Shown here one piece after another: positions 37,423 through 44,966 of a DNA stretch of 64,000 bases. The DNA is taken from positions 1,860,001-1,924,000 of the forward strand of contig NZ_CP041656.2 in NCBI RefSeq assembly GCF_007290395.2, in the 5' to 3' direction. The DNA is from Bradyrhizobium cosmicum. GTDB taxonomy: Bacteria; Pseudomonadota; Alphaproteobacteria; Rhizobiales; Xanthobacteraceae. The notes under the pieces are model-generated. The model was not told the origin of the DNA and searched no databases. It saw only the letters and a program-made list of their open reading frames with translations. Position numbers and translations under genes: made by a program. Each line of letters begins with the position of its first letter. Position 1 is the first letter of the stretch.

Positions 37423-37427
37423 GTCCG

Positions 37428-37667
37428 TCAGCCCTGGCCGCTTGCTGTCAGAAGCGCGGTTGCGTTCTCGATCGTCCTGTTCGGAGTTTTGAAGACGAGC
37501 GGAAAGGTGGAGGCTGAAAGCCTTTCGATCGCGGAGCGCTCTTCCGACAGCCGTCGCTCAATGAACCGCCGCTCGAATTCCGTCAGCTCGGTCTTGAGCA
37601 AACGCTGGTATCGGCCGATGTTGTTGCGGTGCGCGCGCAACAAGGCCAGTTCGTCATCAATCATCAT
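37428..37667 (-). CDS. Small helical protein, 79 aa
   Basis: Charged amphipathic helices throughout: DDELALLRAHRNNIGRYQRL, then ERRFIERRLSEERSAIERLS. No membrane segment, no known domain. Starts MMIDDELA. The next gene begins 5 bp beyond its stop, which supports coexpression. Probably a small stress-linked cytoplasmic protein given the hsp20 neighbour; that is context only. Confidence 0.65.
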   Translation of the reverse strand: MMIDDELALLRAHRNNIGRYQRLLKTELTEFERRFIERRLSEERSAIERLSASTFPLVFKTPNRTIENATALLTASGQG

Positions 37668-37690
37668 CGTGGTCCCGGAGCGCGTGTTGC

Positions 37691-38008
37691 CTAGGCTGCG
37701 AGGCCGGTTCGCGAGACGGATCGCGTGCGGACCGGTTTGCCACCCGGAGGCCCCTTCGGATGGGGATCGAGCGTGGCGAGCGCTTCGAGAATCTCGTCGA
37801 TGGTGACGGCTCGGCCCGAGCCGGGGAGTTCTCTCAGCGCCGGGTTTGATGCGACGCTGGCTGCGTCCGAGGCCCAGGATGCCAGGATCGCCCGCTTCTC
37901 GCCGGTCGACAAAACCGGATCCGTGACGACGTCGCGCGGATGATCGTAGACGGAGCCGGGGTGCAAGATCGCTTTCAGGTCGATGATGTTGTCAGCATGA
38001 TCGATCAT
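37691..38008 (-). CDS. Small hypothetical protein in the hsp20 cluster, 105 aa
   Basis: The ATG at 38008 follows GGAGGACCTCTC and reads MIDHADNIIDLKAILHPGSV. A central segment (VLSTGEKRAILASWASDAAS) looks like an ordered helix pair. The C-terminus is basic and Gly/Pro-rich. Similar small proteins accompany sHsp genes in rhizobia by my recollection, but function is unknown. It sits 120 bp after hsp20 on the same strand with a stem-loop between. Confidence 0.7.
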   Translation of the reverse strand: MIDHADNIIDLKAILHPGSVYDHPRDVVTDPVLSTGEKRAILASWASDAASVASNPALRELPGSGRAVTIDEILEALATLDPHPKGPPGGKPVRTRSVSRTGLAA

Positions 38009-38078
38009 GAGAGGTCCTCCTTCTCCTTTCGATAAAACCTCTGATTTGCATTCGGGGGTGCGATCGAAGGCCGTGGTC

Positions 38079-38105
38079 GATCCCACCCGACGAGCGGGTG
38101 GGATC
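38079..38105 (-). terminator. Stem-loop between hsp20 and the 105-aa gene
   Basis: GATCCCACCCG pairs with CGGGTGGGATC, 11 perfect bp around a 5-nt loop. There is no U-run, so it may be an attenuator or mRNA 3'-end stabiliser rather than a full terminator. Confidence 0.5.
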
Positions 38106-38128
38106 ACCAGGCTTCCGACGAAAGAAGT

Positions 38129-38584
38129 TCAGGCGGCCTTGCCTTCGAGTTGGTGCACGGTGCCGGACGGCGCACCCTTGATGGCAATTCGCCGCGGCTT
38201 CATGGCTTCTGGAATTTCCCGGATCAGCTCGATCCTGAGCAGGCCGTTCTCGAACGCGGCACTCTGTACCTGAACATAGTCGGCAAGGTTGAATTGCCGC
38301 TTGAAGGGCCGCGCGGAAATGCCCCGGTACAGATATTCGCGTTCGGTCTTCTCCGCCTTGTTGCCCTCGACGATCACCGCGTTCTGCTCGGCCGTCACCG
38401 AGATCTCGTCGGGTGAAAAGCCCGCGATCGCGAGCGAAATCTGGTAGCGATCCTCGCTGACGCGTTCGATGTTGTAGGGAGGATAGTTGTCCTCGCCGGC
38501 ACGCTGTGCCGTCTCCACGAGGTCGAAGAGGCGATCGAAACCAATGGTCGAACGCCAAAGGGGAGAGAAGTCGTAAGTGCGCAT
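38129..38584 (-). CDS. Small heat shock protein Hsp20 (IbpA class)
   Basis: ATP-independent holdase chaperone. The ATG at 38584 follows GGAGGATCTGGCT and gives 151 aa, starting MRTYDFSPLWRSTIGFDRLF, the class A rhizobial sHsp signature. The alpha-crystallin domain (about 35-125) has SLAIAGFSPDEISVTAEQ, the YLYRGISARPFKRQFNL segment and the closing GLLRIELIREIPEA. A ROSE-type leader precedes it. The frame is open for 44 more codons, but these cross the leader. Confidence 0.95.
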   Translation of the reverse strand: MRTYDFSPLWRSTIGFDRLFDLVETAQRAGEDNYPPYNIERVSEDRYQISLAIAGFSPDEISVTAEQNAVIVEGNKAEKTEREYLYRGISARPFKRQFNLADYVQVQSAAFENGLLRIELIREIPEAMKPRRIAIKGAPSGTVHQLEGKAA

Positions 38585-38690
38585 AGCCAGATCCTCCAAG
38601 GAGCAAAATGGATACGAGCGGCACCGGACACGACCGGTGCCCGTCTCAGTCTTTCCCGACCCGTCAGGCGCCGGGAACGCCACCTCTCGG
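38585..38690 (-). promoter_or_regulatory. ROSE-type RNA thermometer in the hsp20 leader
   Basis: On the minus strand the last leader hairpin reads TTGCTCCTTGGAGGAT (38591-38606). TTGCTCCT pairs with GGAGGAT and hides the ribosome site, which is the hallmark of ROSE elements in rhizobial sHsp genes. Upstream stems include GCACCGG/CCGGTGC (38621-38640) and a Gly-rich-coding-like GC stem around 38668-38697. The 5' boundary is approximate. Confidence 0.85.
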
Positions 38691-38805
38691 CGGCAACGAA
38701 AAAAATAAAAAAACACCGTTTTGGTTTCAAGAGGGGAGGGCAGAAAAATTTCAGTGCCCTACGGATCCCGGCGACAAGCCCAGGAGCACTGCCAATCCGG
38801 ACACT

Positions 38806-38819
38806 TTGATAAGGGTCAA
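38806..38819 (+). promoter_or_regulatory. FixK/FNR-type box ahead of the second hsp20 gene
   Basis: TTGATAAGGGTCAA fits TTGAT-N4-ATCAA with one change. It lies 65 bp before the ATG at 38885, a distance that would suit activation from about -41. Binding is inference. Confidence 0.55.
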
Positions 38820-38884
38820 TGCCGCGTCGTACATACCGGCGCAGCGTGGCTCCGTTGCAGGTCTTACCTCAAAGGAGAGAGATC

Positions 38885-39412
38885 ATGGCCAATGAAACCA
38901 AACTCCCCGTCACCAGGAAAACGCTCGCACCGGTTCCAGCGCAGGACGCTTGGAGGCCGCTTGAGGCGCTGCGCAAGGAAGTCGACCGACTGTTCGAAGA
39001 TTTCTCCGGCGATGATTTCTGGCGCCGGCCTCTCCGCTCGCTCGCCGGCATCGAGAGGAATATGGCGAAGCAGTTCGCGGCCGTGCCGGCCGTCGACGTG
39101 TCCGAGAGCGACAAGGCCTATGAGATCACGGCCGAACTGCCCGGCATGGACGAGAAGGACATCGAGGTGAATGTCGCCAACGGTGCCCTGACCATCAAGG
39201 GCGAAAAGAAGGAAGAGAGGGAGGAGAAACAGAAGGACTATTACGTCTCGGAGCGGCGCTATGGTTCGTTCGAGCGCTATTTCGAGCTGCCCGATGGCGT
39301 CGATGCCGGCAAGATCGAAGCAGCATTCAAGAACGGCGTGCTCAGGGTGACATTGCCGAAGACGGCGGAGGCGCAGAAGCCTGCCAAGAAGATCGAAGTG
39401 AAGGCGGCTTGA
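38885..39412 (+). CDS. Small heat shock protein Hsp20, second copy (class C-like)
   Basis: A 175-aa holdase of a different branch from the leftward hsp20. The ATG at 38885 follows AAAGGAGAGAGATC. The long N-terminal arm has FWRRPLRSLAGIERNMAKQF. The alpha-crystallin domain spans about 65-165 (AVDVSESDKAYEITAELPGM, then KNGVLRVTLPKTAEA). It has a Lys/Glu-rich loop KGEKKEEREEKQKDYY. No ROSE leader is seen; a FixK/FNR-type box lies upstream, suggesting low-oxygen rather than heat control. Confidence 0.95.
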   Translation: MANETKLPVTRKTLAPVPAQDAWRPLEALRKEVDRLFEDFSGDDFWRRPLRSLAGIERNMAKQFAAVPAVDVSESDKAYEITAELPGMDEKDIEVNVANGALTIKGEKKEEREEKQKDYYVSERRYGSFERYFELPDGVDAGKIEAAFKNGVLRVTLPKTAEAQKPAKKIEVKAA

Positions 39413-39420
39413 ACGATGCC

Positions 39421-39458
39421 GCGAACGAGGGCTGCCGCGTCACGGCGGCCTTCGTTCA
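39421..39458 (+). terminator. Possible terminator hairpin after hsp20
   Basis: GAACGAGGGC and GGCCTTCGTTC pair imperfectly around a GC-rich inner stem, between two converging genes. There is no U-run. Confidence 0.35.
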
Positions 39459-39536
39459 AGTGATGCCGATATCACGCGACGCAGAGGGGTTGCGTTCAAG
39501 CTTATCCTCGTCGCGGCGCGTCCTTTGTTGTGTCGC

Positions 39537-40610
39537 TCAGACGTTCGAGCCGTGGATCGCCTCGATCACGGCGTCCGTCACTTCCTTCGTCGTCGCCTTG
39601 CCGCCGACGTCGGGCGTCAGCACGCCGGCCGCGCAGACGCGTTCGACCGCCGCCATCAGCCGGCCCGCCGCCTCCTTCTCGCCGAGATGCTCCAGCATCT
39701 GCGCGCCGGTCCAGAACGTCGCGACCGGGTTGGCGATGCCCTTGCCGGTGATGTCGAAGGCCGAGCCGTGGATCGGCTCGAACATCGAGGGGAAGCGGCG
39801 TTCCGGATCGATGTTGCCGGTGGGCGCGACGCCGAGGCTGCCCGCAAGAGCGCCGGCGAGATCCGAGAGGATGTCGGCGTGGAGGTTGGTCGCGACGATG
39901 GTGTCGAGGCTCTTCGGGTGCAGCGTCATGCGCACCGTCATGGCATCGACCAGCATCTTGTCCCAGGTCACGTCGGGGAATTCGGCCGCGACCTCGGCGG
40001 CGATCTCGTCCCACATCACCATGCCGTGACGCTGCGCGTTCGACTTGGTCACCACGGTCAAGAACTTGCGCGGACGCGATTGCGCAAGCCTGAACGCATA
40101 GCGCATGATCCGCGTGACGCCGACGCGGGTGAACACCGCGACCTCGGTGCCGACCTCCTCGGGGAGCCCCCTGTGCGCCCGGCCGCCCATGCCGGCATAT
40201 TCGCCTTCCGAGTTCTCGCGCACGATCACCCAGTCGAGGTCACCGACGCCGACATTGCGCAAAGGCGAGGCGACGCCTGGCAGGATCTTGGTCGGCCGTA
40301 CATTGGCGTATTGGTCAAAGCCCTGGCAGATCGGCAGGCGCAGGCCCCACAGCGTGATGTGGTCGGGGACATCAGGCGCGCCGACCGCGCCGAAATAGAT
40401 CGCGTCGAATTTCTTCAATTCCGCGAGGCCGTCCGCCGGCATCATCACGCCGTGCTTCCTGTAATAGTCCGAGCCCCAGTCGAACGTCTTGACGGTGAAG
40501 GCGATGTCGCCGCTGCGTTTGGCCAGCGCCTCCAGCACGCGCACTCCGGCCGAGATGACCTCGGGGCCGATGCCGTCGGCGGGAATCGCTGCGATCGAAT
40601 GGGTGCGCAT
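39537..40610 (-). CDS. Tartrate dehydrogenase-like decarboxylating dehydrogenase
   Basis: Isocitrate/isopropylmalate dehydrogenase family enzyme, 357 aa, NAD-dependent oxidation of a 2-hydroxy-dicarboxylate. Start MRTHSIAAIPADGIGPEVI carries the family N-terminal motif. Substrate-loop DVPDHITLWGLRLPICQGFD and VIVRENSEGEYAGMG match tartrate dehydrogenases rather than LeuB or Icd. The metal/cofactor motif near the end reads MFEPIHGSAFDITGKGIANP. Divergent from a LysR gene, which probably controls it. Confidence 0.88.
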   Translation of the reverse strand: MRTHSIAAIPADGIGPEVISAGVRVLEALAKRSGDIAFTVKTFDWGSDYYRKHGVMMPADGLAELKKFDAIYFGAVGAPDVPDHITLWGLRLPICQGFDQYANVRPTKILPGVASPLRNVGVGDLDWVIVRENSEGEYAGMGGRAHRGLPEEVGTEVAVFTRVGVTRIMRYAFRLAQSRPRKFLTVVTKSNAQRHGMVMWDEIAAEVAAEFPDVTWDKMLVDAMTVRMTLHPKSLDTIVATNLHADILSDLAGALAGSLGVAPTGNIDPERRFPSMFEPIHGSAFDITGKGIANPVATFWTGAQMLEHLGEKEAAGRLMAAVERVCAAGVLTPDVGGKATTKEVTDAVIEAIHGSNV

Positions 40611-40783
40611 GAAGATGCTCCGTAGAGATGTCAGTGCGATTGCGGGACGGGTTCGGCGGGCGCGATCTGTGCGCGGGGGATTGTGTGCAGCGAGCTTAGG
40701 CCAGGTTGCGAGGTGGACTCAATTGGCGCTGGTTTATACAAAAAAATGATATAATCCTCCGGGGCGAGGCGAGAGGATATTGG

Positions 40784-41701
40784 ATGGAATTGCATCAGTT
40801 GCGATGCTTCGTGGCGGCGGCCGAGCAGCTGCATTTCGGCCATGCGGCGCAGCAGCTCAAGATGCTGCCCTCCGCACTGGGGCGCCAGATCAGGCTGCTC
40901 GAGGAAGATCTGGGCACCCGGCTGTTCGCGCGGACGACGCGGGCGGTGTCGCTCACGGAAGACGGCACGACGCTGCTGCGCGACGCACGCGCCATCCTCG
41001 CCAAGGTCGAGGCGGTCGAGAGCAATCTGCGCAACCGCTCGCGCGCCGGCACCGCGCGGCGGCTGCGGATCGGCGCCATCGACAGCGCGGCGGCCGGGCT
41101 GTTGCCGCCATTGCTGCGCGATTTCCGCGACAGGCATCCGGAGATCGCAGTGCAGCTCCTCGAGGACAAAACGGTGCGGCTGCTGCCGAAGATCCTGACC
41201 GGTGCCCTCGATCTCGCCTTCGTCCGCCCGCCCGACAATGCCGACAAGCGGCTCGAATTCCGCGATCTGCTGCAGGAAACGGCGATCGTGGCGTTCCCGC
41301 AGCGCCACGCGCTCGCCGGACGCAAGTCGGTCACGCTGACGGAGATCGCCGAAGAGGCGATGCTGGTGCCGGATCGCCGTTCGCGGCCGCACAGCCACGG
41401 CCTCACCATCAAATTGTTCGAACAGGCCGGGCTCACGCCGCGCATCGTGCAGGTCGCCGACGAGAAGCAGACCATCATTCATCTGGTGGCCACGAAGCTC
41501 GGCGTCGCGATCGTGCCGCGCTGGACGACCCGGATGGCGGTGTCTGGCGTGCGCTTCGTGCCGCTCCGGCCGAAGCAGAGCGGCCCCGTCGGCCGGTTGC
41601 CGCTGGCGGCGGCCTGGCTGCGCGGCTCGCGCGATCCCGCCCGCGACGCGATGCTGGCGGTGCTCGAAGCGCGCCTGCGCAGCTATGCGCGCGAGGCCTG
41701 A
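40784..41701 (+). CDS. LysR family transcriptional regulator
   Basis: A 305-aa regulator. The ATG at 40784 follows AGAGGATATTGG and gives MELHQLRCFVAAAEQLHFGH, the standard LysR N-terminus. The winged helix-turn-helix occupies residues 1-60 (RQIRLLEEDLGTRLFARTTR), then the substrate-binding domain. It lies between the divergent tartrate dehydrogenase gene and the codirectional aspartate dehydrogenase gene, so either or both may be targets. The open frame before 40784 overlaps the promoter region. Confidence 0.95.
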   Translation: MELHQLRCFVAAAEQLHFGHAAQQLKMLPSALGRQIRLLEEDLGTRLFARTTRAVSLTEDGTTLLRDARAILAKVEAVESNLRNRSRAGTARRLRIGAIDSAAAGLLPPLLRDFRDRHPEIAVQLLEDKTVRLLPKILTGALDLAFVRPPDNADKRLEFRDLLQETAIVAFPQRHALAGRKSVTLTEIAEEAMLVPDRRSRPHSHGLTIKLFEQAGLTPRIVQVADEKQTIIHLVATKLGVAIVPRWTTRMAVSGVRFVPLRPKQSGPVGRLPLAAAWLRGSRDPARDAMLAVLEARLRSYAREA

Positions 41702-41739
41702 GCAGCTATGACACTGGCCTGGACAGAAGGTGGAAGGTG

Positions 41740-42564
41740 ATGACGGATCAGAAAGCTTCGAGCGAATTGCGGGTGGCCATTGCCGGACTGGGCTCGATCG
41801 GCACCAAGATGGCGACCGCGCTCGATCAGGGCATCGAAGGGCTGACGCTGTCGGCTGTCGCCGTACGCGATCCCGCAAAGCATCAGGCCTTCATCGCGAG
41901 CCTGCGCAGCCCGCCGCAGATCATGCCGATCGACCAGCTCGGCGATGCCGCCGATATCGTGGTCGAGTGCGCGCCGAGCAGTCAGCTCCGCGCGATCGTC
42001 GAGCCGGCAGTGAAACGCGGCAGGGCCGCGGTCGTCGTCAGCGTCGGCGGACTGCTCGACAATTTCGATCTCGTCGATCTTGCCCGCGCCAATGGCGGCC
42101 GCATCATCGTGCCGACCGGCGCGCTGATCGGGCTCGATGCGGTCAACGCCGCCGCGGTCGGCACCATTCATTCCGTGAAGATGGTCACGCGCAAGCCGAT
42201 CGACGGCCTGAAGGGAGCTCCGTTCATCGTCGAGAACAAGATCGACATCGACAATCTGCGCGAGCCTCTGAAACTGTTTGAGGGTAGCGCGCGCGAAGCG
42301 GCGAAGGGCTTTCCGGCCAACGTCAATGTCGCAGTTGCGCTGTCGCTGGCGGGCATCGGGCCCGATCGCACCCAGATCCAGGTTTGGGCGGACCCCACTG
42401 TAACGCGCAATGTTCATCGCATCGAGGTCGAAGCGGATTCGGCGCGGTTCTCGATGGGCATCGAGAACATCCCGTCCGAAAATCCCAAGACCGGGATCAT
42501 CACCGCGCTGTCCGTGATCGCGCTGCTCCGCAAGCAGCGCGCCACGCTGTGTGTGGGGACGTAA
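41740..42564 (+). CDS. Aspartate dehydrogenase
   Basis: NAD(P)-dependent oxidation of L-aspartate to iminoaspartate or oxaloacetate plus ammonia. The ATG at 41740 follows GGAAGG and gives 274 aa. N-terminal Rossmann motif VAIAGLGSIGTKMATALD, catalytic-domain stretch GRIIVPTGALIGLDAVNAA, then KGFPANVNVAVALSLAGIG, typical of the family. It follows the LysR gene by 38 bp and may be cotranscribed with it. Its link with tartrate dehydrogenase is not explained by a known pathway. Confidence 0.9.
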   Translation: MTDQKASSELRVAIAGLGSIGTKMATALDQGIEGLTLSAVAVRDPAKHQAFIASLRSPPQIMPIDQLGDAADIVVECAPSSQLRAIVEPAVKRGRAAVVVSVGGLLDNFDLVDLARANGGRIIVPTGALIGLDAVNAAAVGTIHSVKMVTRKPIDGLKGAPFIVENKIDIDNLREPLKLFEGSAREAAKGFPANVNVAVALSLAGIGPDRTQIQVWADPTVTRNVHRIEVEADSARFSMGIENIPSENPKTGIITALSVIALLRKQRATLCVGT

Positions 42565-42568
42565 AGTT

Positions 42569-43873
42569 TCAGGCGCCCGTGACGCGCCAGATCACGTTGC
42601 CGACGTCGTCGGCCATCAGCAGGGACTTCTTGTCGGGGCCGATCACGACGCCGACCGGGCGGCCGTAGGATTCCTTCTCGTCCGGCGCGAGGAAGCCCGA
42701 CAGGATGTCGCGGCCGGGACCGGAGGGCTTTCCGTTCTCGAACGGGATAAACACCAGCTTGTAACCGGACAATGTGCTGCGATTCCACGAGCCGTGCTGG
42801 CCGATCACCATGCCGTCGGGGAAGCCGGGCAGGGTGCCCGCCGGCATCCAGCACAGGCCAAGCGATGCGGTGTGGCCGCCGAGCGCGTAGTCCGGCGTGA
42901 GGGCCTTGGCAACCATCGCCGGATCCTGCGGCACGCGATCGTCGACGGTCTTGCCCCAGTAGCAGTACGGCCAGCCATAGAAGCCGCCGTCGCGCACCGA
43001 GGTCAGGTAGTCCGGCGGCGTCTCGTCTCCGAGACCGTCGCGTTCGTTGACGACGGTCCAGAGCACGTTCGTGTTCGGCTCCCAGGCCAATCCAACGGGA
43101 TTGCGCAGGCCGGCGCCGAAGATGCGATGCGTGCCGGCAACGAGGTCGAGCTCGTAGACCGCGGCGCGGCCTTCCTCGACCTCCATGCCCATCTCGGCAA
43201 TGTTGCTGAGCGAGCCGACACCGGCATAGAGCTTCTTGCCGTCGGGGCTCGCGAGCAGGCTGCGCGTCCAGTGGCCGCTCGGCTTGAAATTGGTGAGCCG
43301 TTTTCCCGGCGCGATGATGCGGTCGGCATTGGCGACATAAGGGAAGGCCATCACGCCGTCGGTGTTACCGACATAGAAGGTGTCGCCGACCAGCGCCATG
43401 CCGAACGGCTGGCTGAGATTCTCCATGAAGGCGCCGCGATGCTCGGCGACGCCGTCGCCGTCCTTGTCGCGCAGCAGCGTGATGCGGTTGGCGGAAACAC
43501 CGAGCGCCGCGGCGCGCCGCATCGTCGCCTGCATCGCGTAATGAAACACGGACCGTGGGGGCCCCGCGATCTGCGTCGCTTCGGCGATCAGCACATCACC
43601 ATTTGGCAGCACCTCGATCCAGCGCGGATGGTCGAGGCCGGTTGCGAACGCATTGACCTTGAGCCCGGGCGCTGCGGTCGGCTTCTGTCCCTCGCTCCAG
43701 CCCCGTGCCGTCGGCATCTTCAATGTGGGCAGCGCGCCTTGCGGCTTCGCTTGGGGAATGGCGGGGGCCTGGCCCCATGCGGGCGCCGGCGCGGCGCCCG
43801 AGAGCTTCCGCCATTGCAGCGCGATGCCGCCGACGAAGGCGACGAACTGCGCAAAGATGCTGGAAAAGGTCAT
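42569..43873 (-). CDS. PQQ-type sorbosone dehydrogenase-like protein
   Basis: Six-bladed beta-propeller of the glucose/sorbosone dehydrogenase family, 434 aa. A short hydrophobic N-terminus (FAQFVAFVGGIALQW) may export or anchor it. Propeller motifs: VFATGLDHPRWIEVLP-like (here AFATGLDHPRWIEVLPNG), FGMALVGDTFYVGNTDGV, GAGLRNPVGLAWEPNT and IGQHGSWNRSTLSGYKLV. The end, LLMADDVGNVIWRVTG, is typical. Cofactor PQQ is inferred from the family. Converges with the aspartate dehydrogenase gene. Confidence 0.9.
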   Translation of the reverse strand: MTFSSIFAQFVAFVGGIALQWRKLSGAAPAPAWGQAPAIPQAKPQGALPTLKMPTARGWSEGQKPTAAPGLKVNAFATGLDHPRWIEVLPNGDVLIAEATQIAGPPRSVFHYAMQATMRRAAALGVSANRITLLRDKDGDGVAEHRGAFMENLSQPFGMALVGDTFYVGNTDGVMAFPYVANADRIIAPGKRLTNFKPSGHWTRSLLASPDGKKLYAGVGSLSNIAEMGMEVEEGRAAVYELDLVAGTHRIFGAGLRNPVGLAWEPNTNVLWTVVNERDGLGDETPPDYLTSVRDGGFYGWPYCYWGKTVDDRVPQDPAMVAKALTPDYALGGHTASLGLCWMPAGTLPGFPDGMVIGQHGSWNRSTLSGYKLVFIPFENGKPSGPGRDILSGFLAPDEKESYGRPVGVVIGPDKKSLLMADDVGNVIWRVTGA

Positions 43874-43991
43874 GATGAGCCCCCGATTGCGGGCGCATCC
43901 AACTGGTTGCCGGGGCAGACGTCAACCTGTGCGGTGCACCAGCAGGGCTTATTCCGTCGGAATGGCTGCCGACCAAATTTGCATGGAGAAA

Positions 43992-44201
43992 TCAGCGGCT
44001 GATCTGCCGCTCCAGCCGTCGTGCCGCGCGAAAGTCGTCCATGTGATGGACGTTCGGTGCTAGCGCGGCCTCTCGCGCAAGCAGGTGATAGACCCGCGCC
44101 ACGGTCCGCTGCTTCTGCTTCGTCCGGCCGGGCGGCAACCCGCGCGCCTTGCGGGCTGCGGCAATCGCATGTTCGCGGAAATAATCGTAGGCGTCCGACA
44201 T
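43992..44201 (-). CDS. Small basic protein, 69 aa
   Basis: MSDAYDYFREHAIAAARKAR, then a basic helical body with VYHLLAREAALAPNVHHMDD. The ATG at 44201 gives 69 aa. An in-frame TTG lies seven codons upstream without a ribosome site. No domain, no signal, no membrane segment. Function unknown; single gene. Confidence 0.6.
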   Translation of the reverse strand: MSDAYDYFREHAIAAARKARGLPPGRTKQKQRTVARVYHLLAREAALAPNVHHMDDFRAARRLERQISR

Positions 44202-44308
44202 GGCTAGATGCTCTGCGATCAATGCAGGTGTCGGGAGTAACGGGCTCGAGGAGAGGCGGTTCCTGATCCCAGCGAACCGGGATACGAGAACGCAGAGCTG
44301 CTAGGCCC

Positions 44309-44935
44309 TTACCGCGGCGACAGGAACGGGATGATCATCGGCACGCGGCGGCAATAGGCGCCGTAGGCGTCCTCGCCGAGCTCCTTGGACAGGAACACCT
44401 CTTCCATCCGGCCCTTCTGCCACATGCCGAGCGAGATCAGGATCGCACCGAGGATCGTCGTGACCAGGCCGATCGCTACCCCGGTGACGAGCATGCCGAA
44501 GATCAACCCGGTGTAGATCGGGTGACGCACGATGCCGTAGGGGCCGGTGTCGATGACGCGGTGGTCTTCCTTGTGGGTGATGGTGTTGGACCAGAACTTT
44601 CCGAGATGCAGCCGGCCCCACCAGGCGAAGGCGATGCCGGCGATCGAGAGCACCGCGGCGACATAGATGCCGCCGTTGCCGAGCACCCAGAGGGGCTTCC
44701 AGCCCAGGAGCTCCGCAACCCATGGGGTGTACAGGATGCCGCCGATCAGGATCGGCAGGCTATAGCGCTGCGACTCCAGCGTCATAACCTGCTTCTTAGT
44801 CCGGCCCTGCCAGAACGAGGCGCCCACCCAGCTGATGAGAAAGGCGAGCCAGATCAGAGCCAGCAGTTCGGTCGGCCAGGCCGTGGTCCAGCCGCCCCAG
44901 GCGACGGAGAGAAGCTTGCTGAAATCGAAGGACAT
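44309..44935 (-). CDS. Isoprenylcysteine carboxylmethyltransferase-family membrane protein
   Basis: Predicted inner-membrane SAM-dependent methyltransferase of the ICMT/PEMT group, 208 aa with about five helices. Motifs: THKEDHRVIDTGPYGIVRHP and the C-terminal EEVFLSKELGEDAYGAYCRR, both typical. Bacterial members do not modify prenylated proteins in general; substrate unknown, possibly a lipid. The ATG at 44935 is 31 bp after the epimerase gene stop, in a run of three leftward genes. Confidence 0.88.
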   Translation of the reverse strand: MSFDFSKLLSVAWGGWTTAWPTELLALIWLAFLISWVGASFWQGRTKKQVMTLESQRYSLPILIGGILYTPWVAELLGWKPLWVLGNGGIYVAAVLSIAGIAFAWWGRLHLGKFWSNTITHKEDHRVIDTGPYGIVRHPIYTGLIFGMLVTGVAIGLVTTILGAILISLGMWQKGRMEEVFLSKELGEDAYGAYCRRVPMIIPFLSPR

Positions 44936-44966
44936 GCCGAAATGTTCTTTGCGTTGGGCGGAGCGG

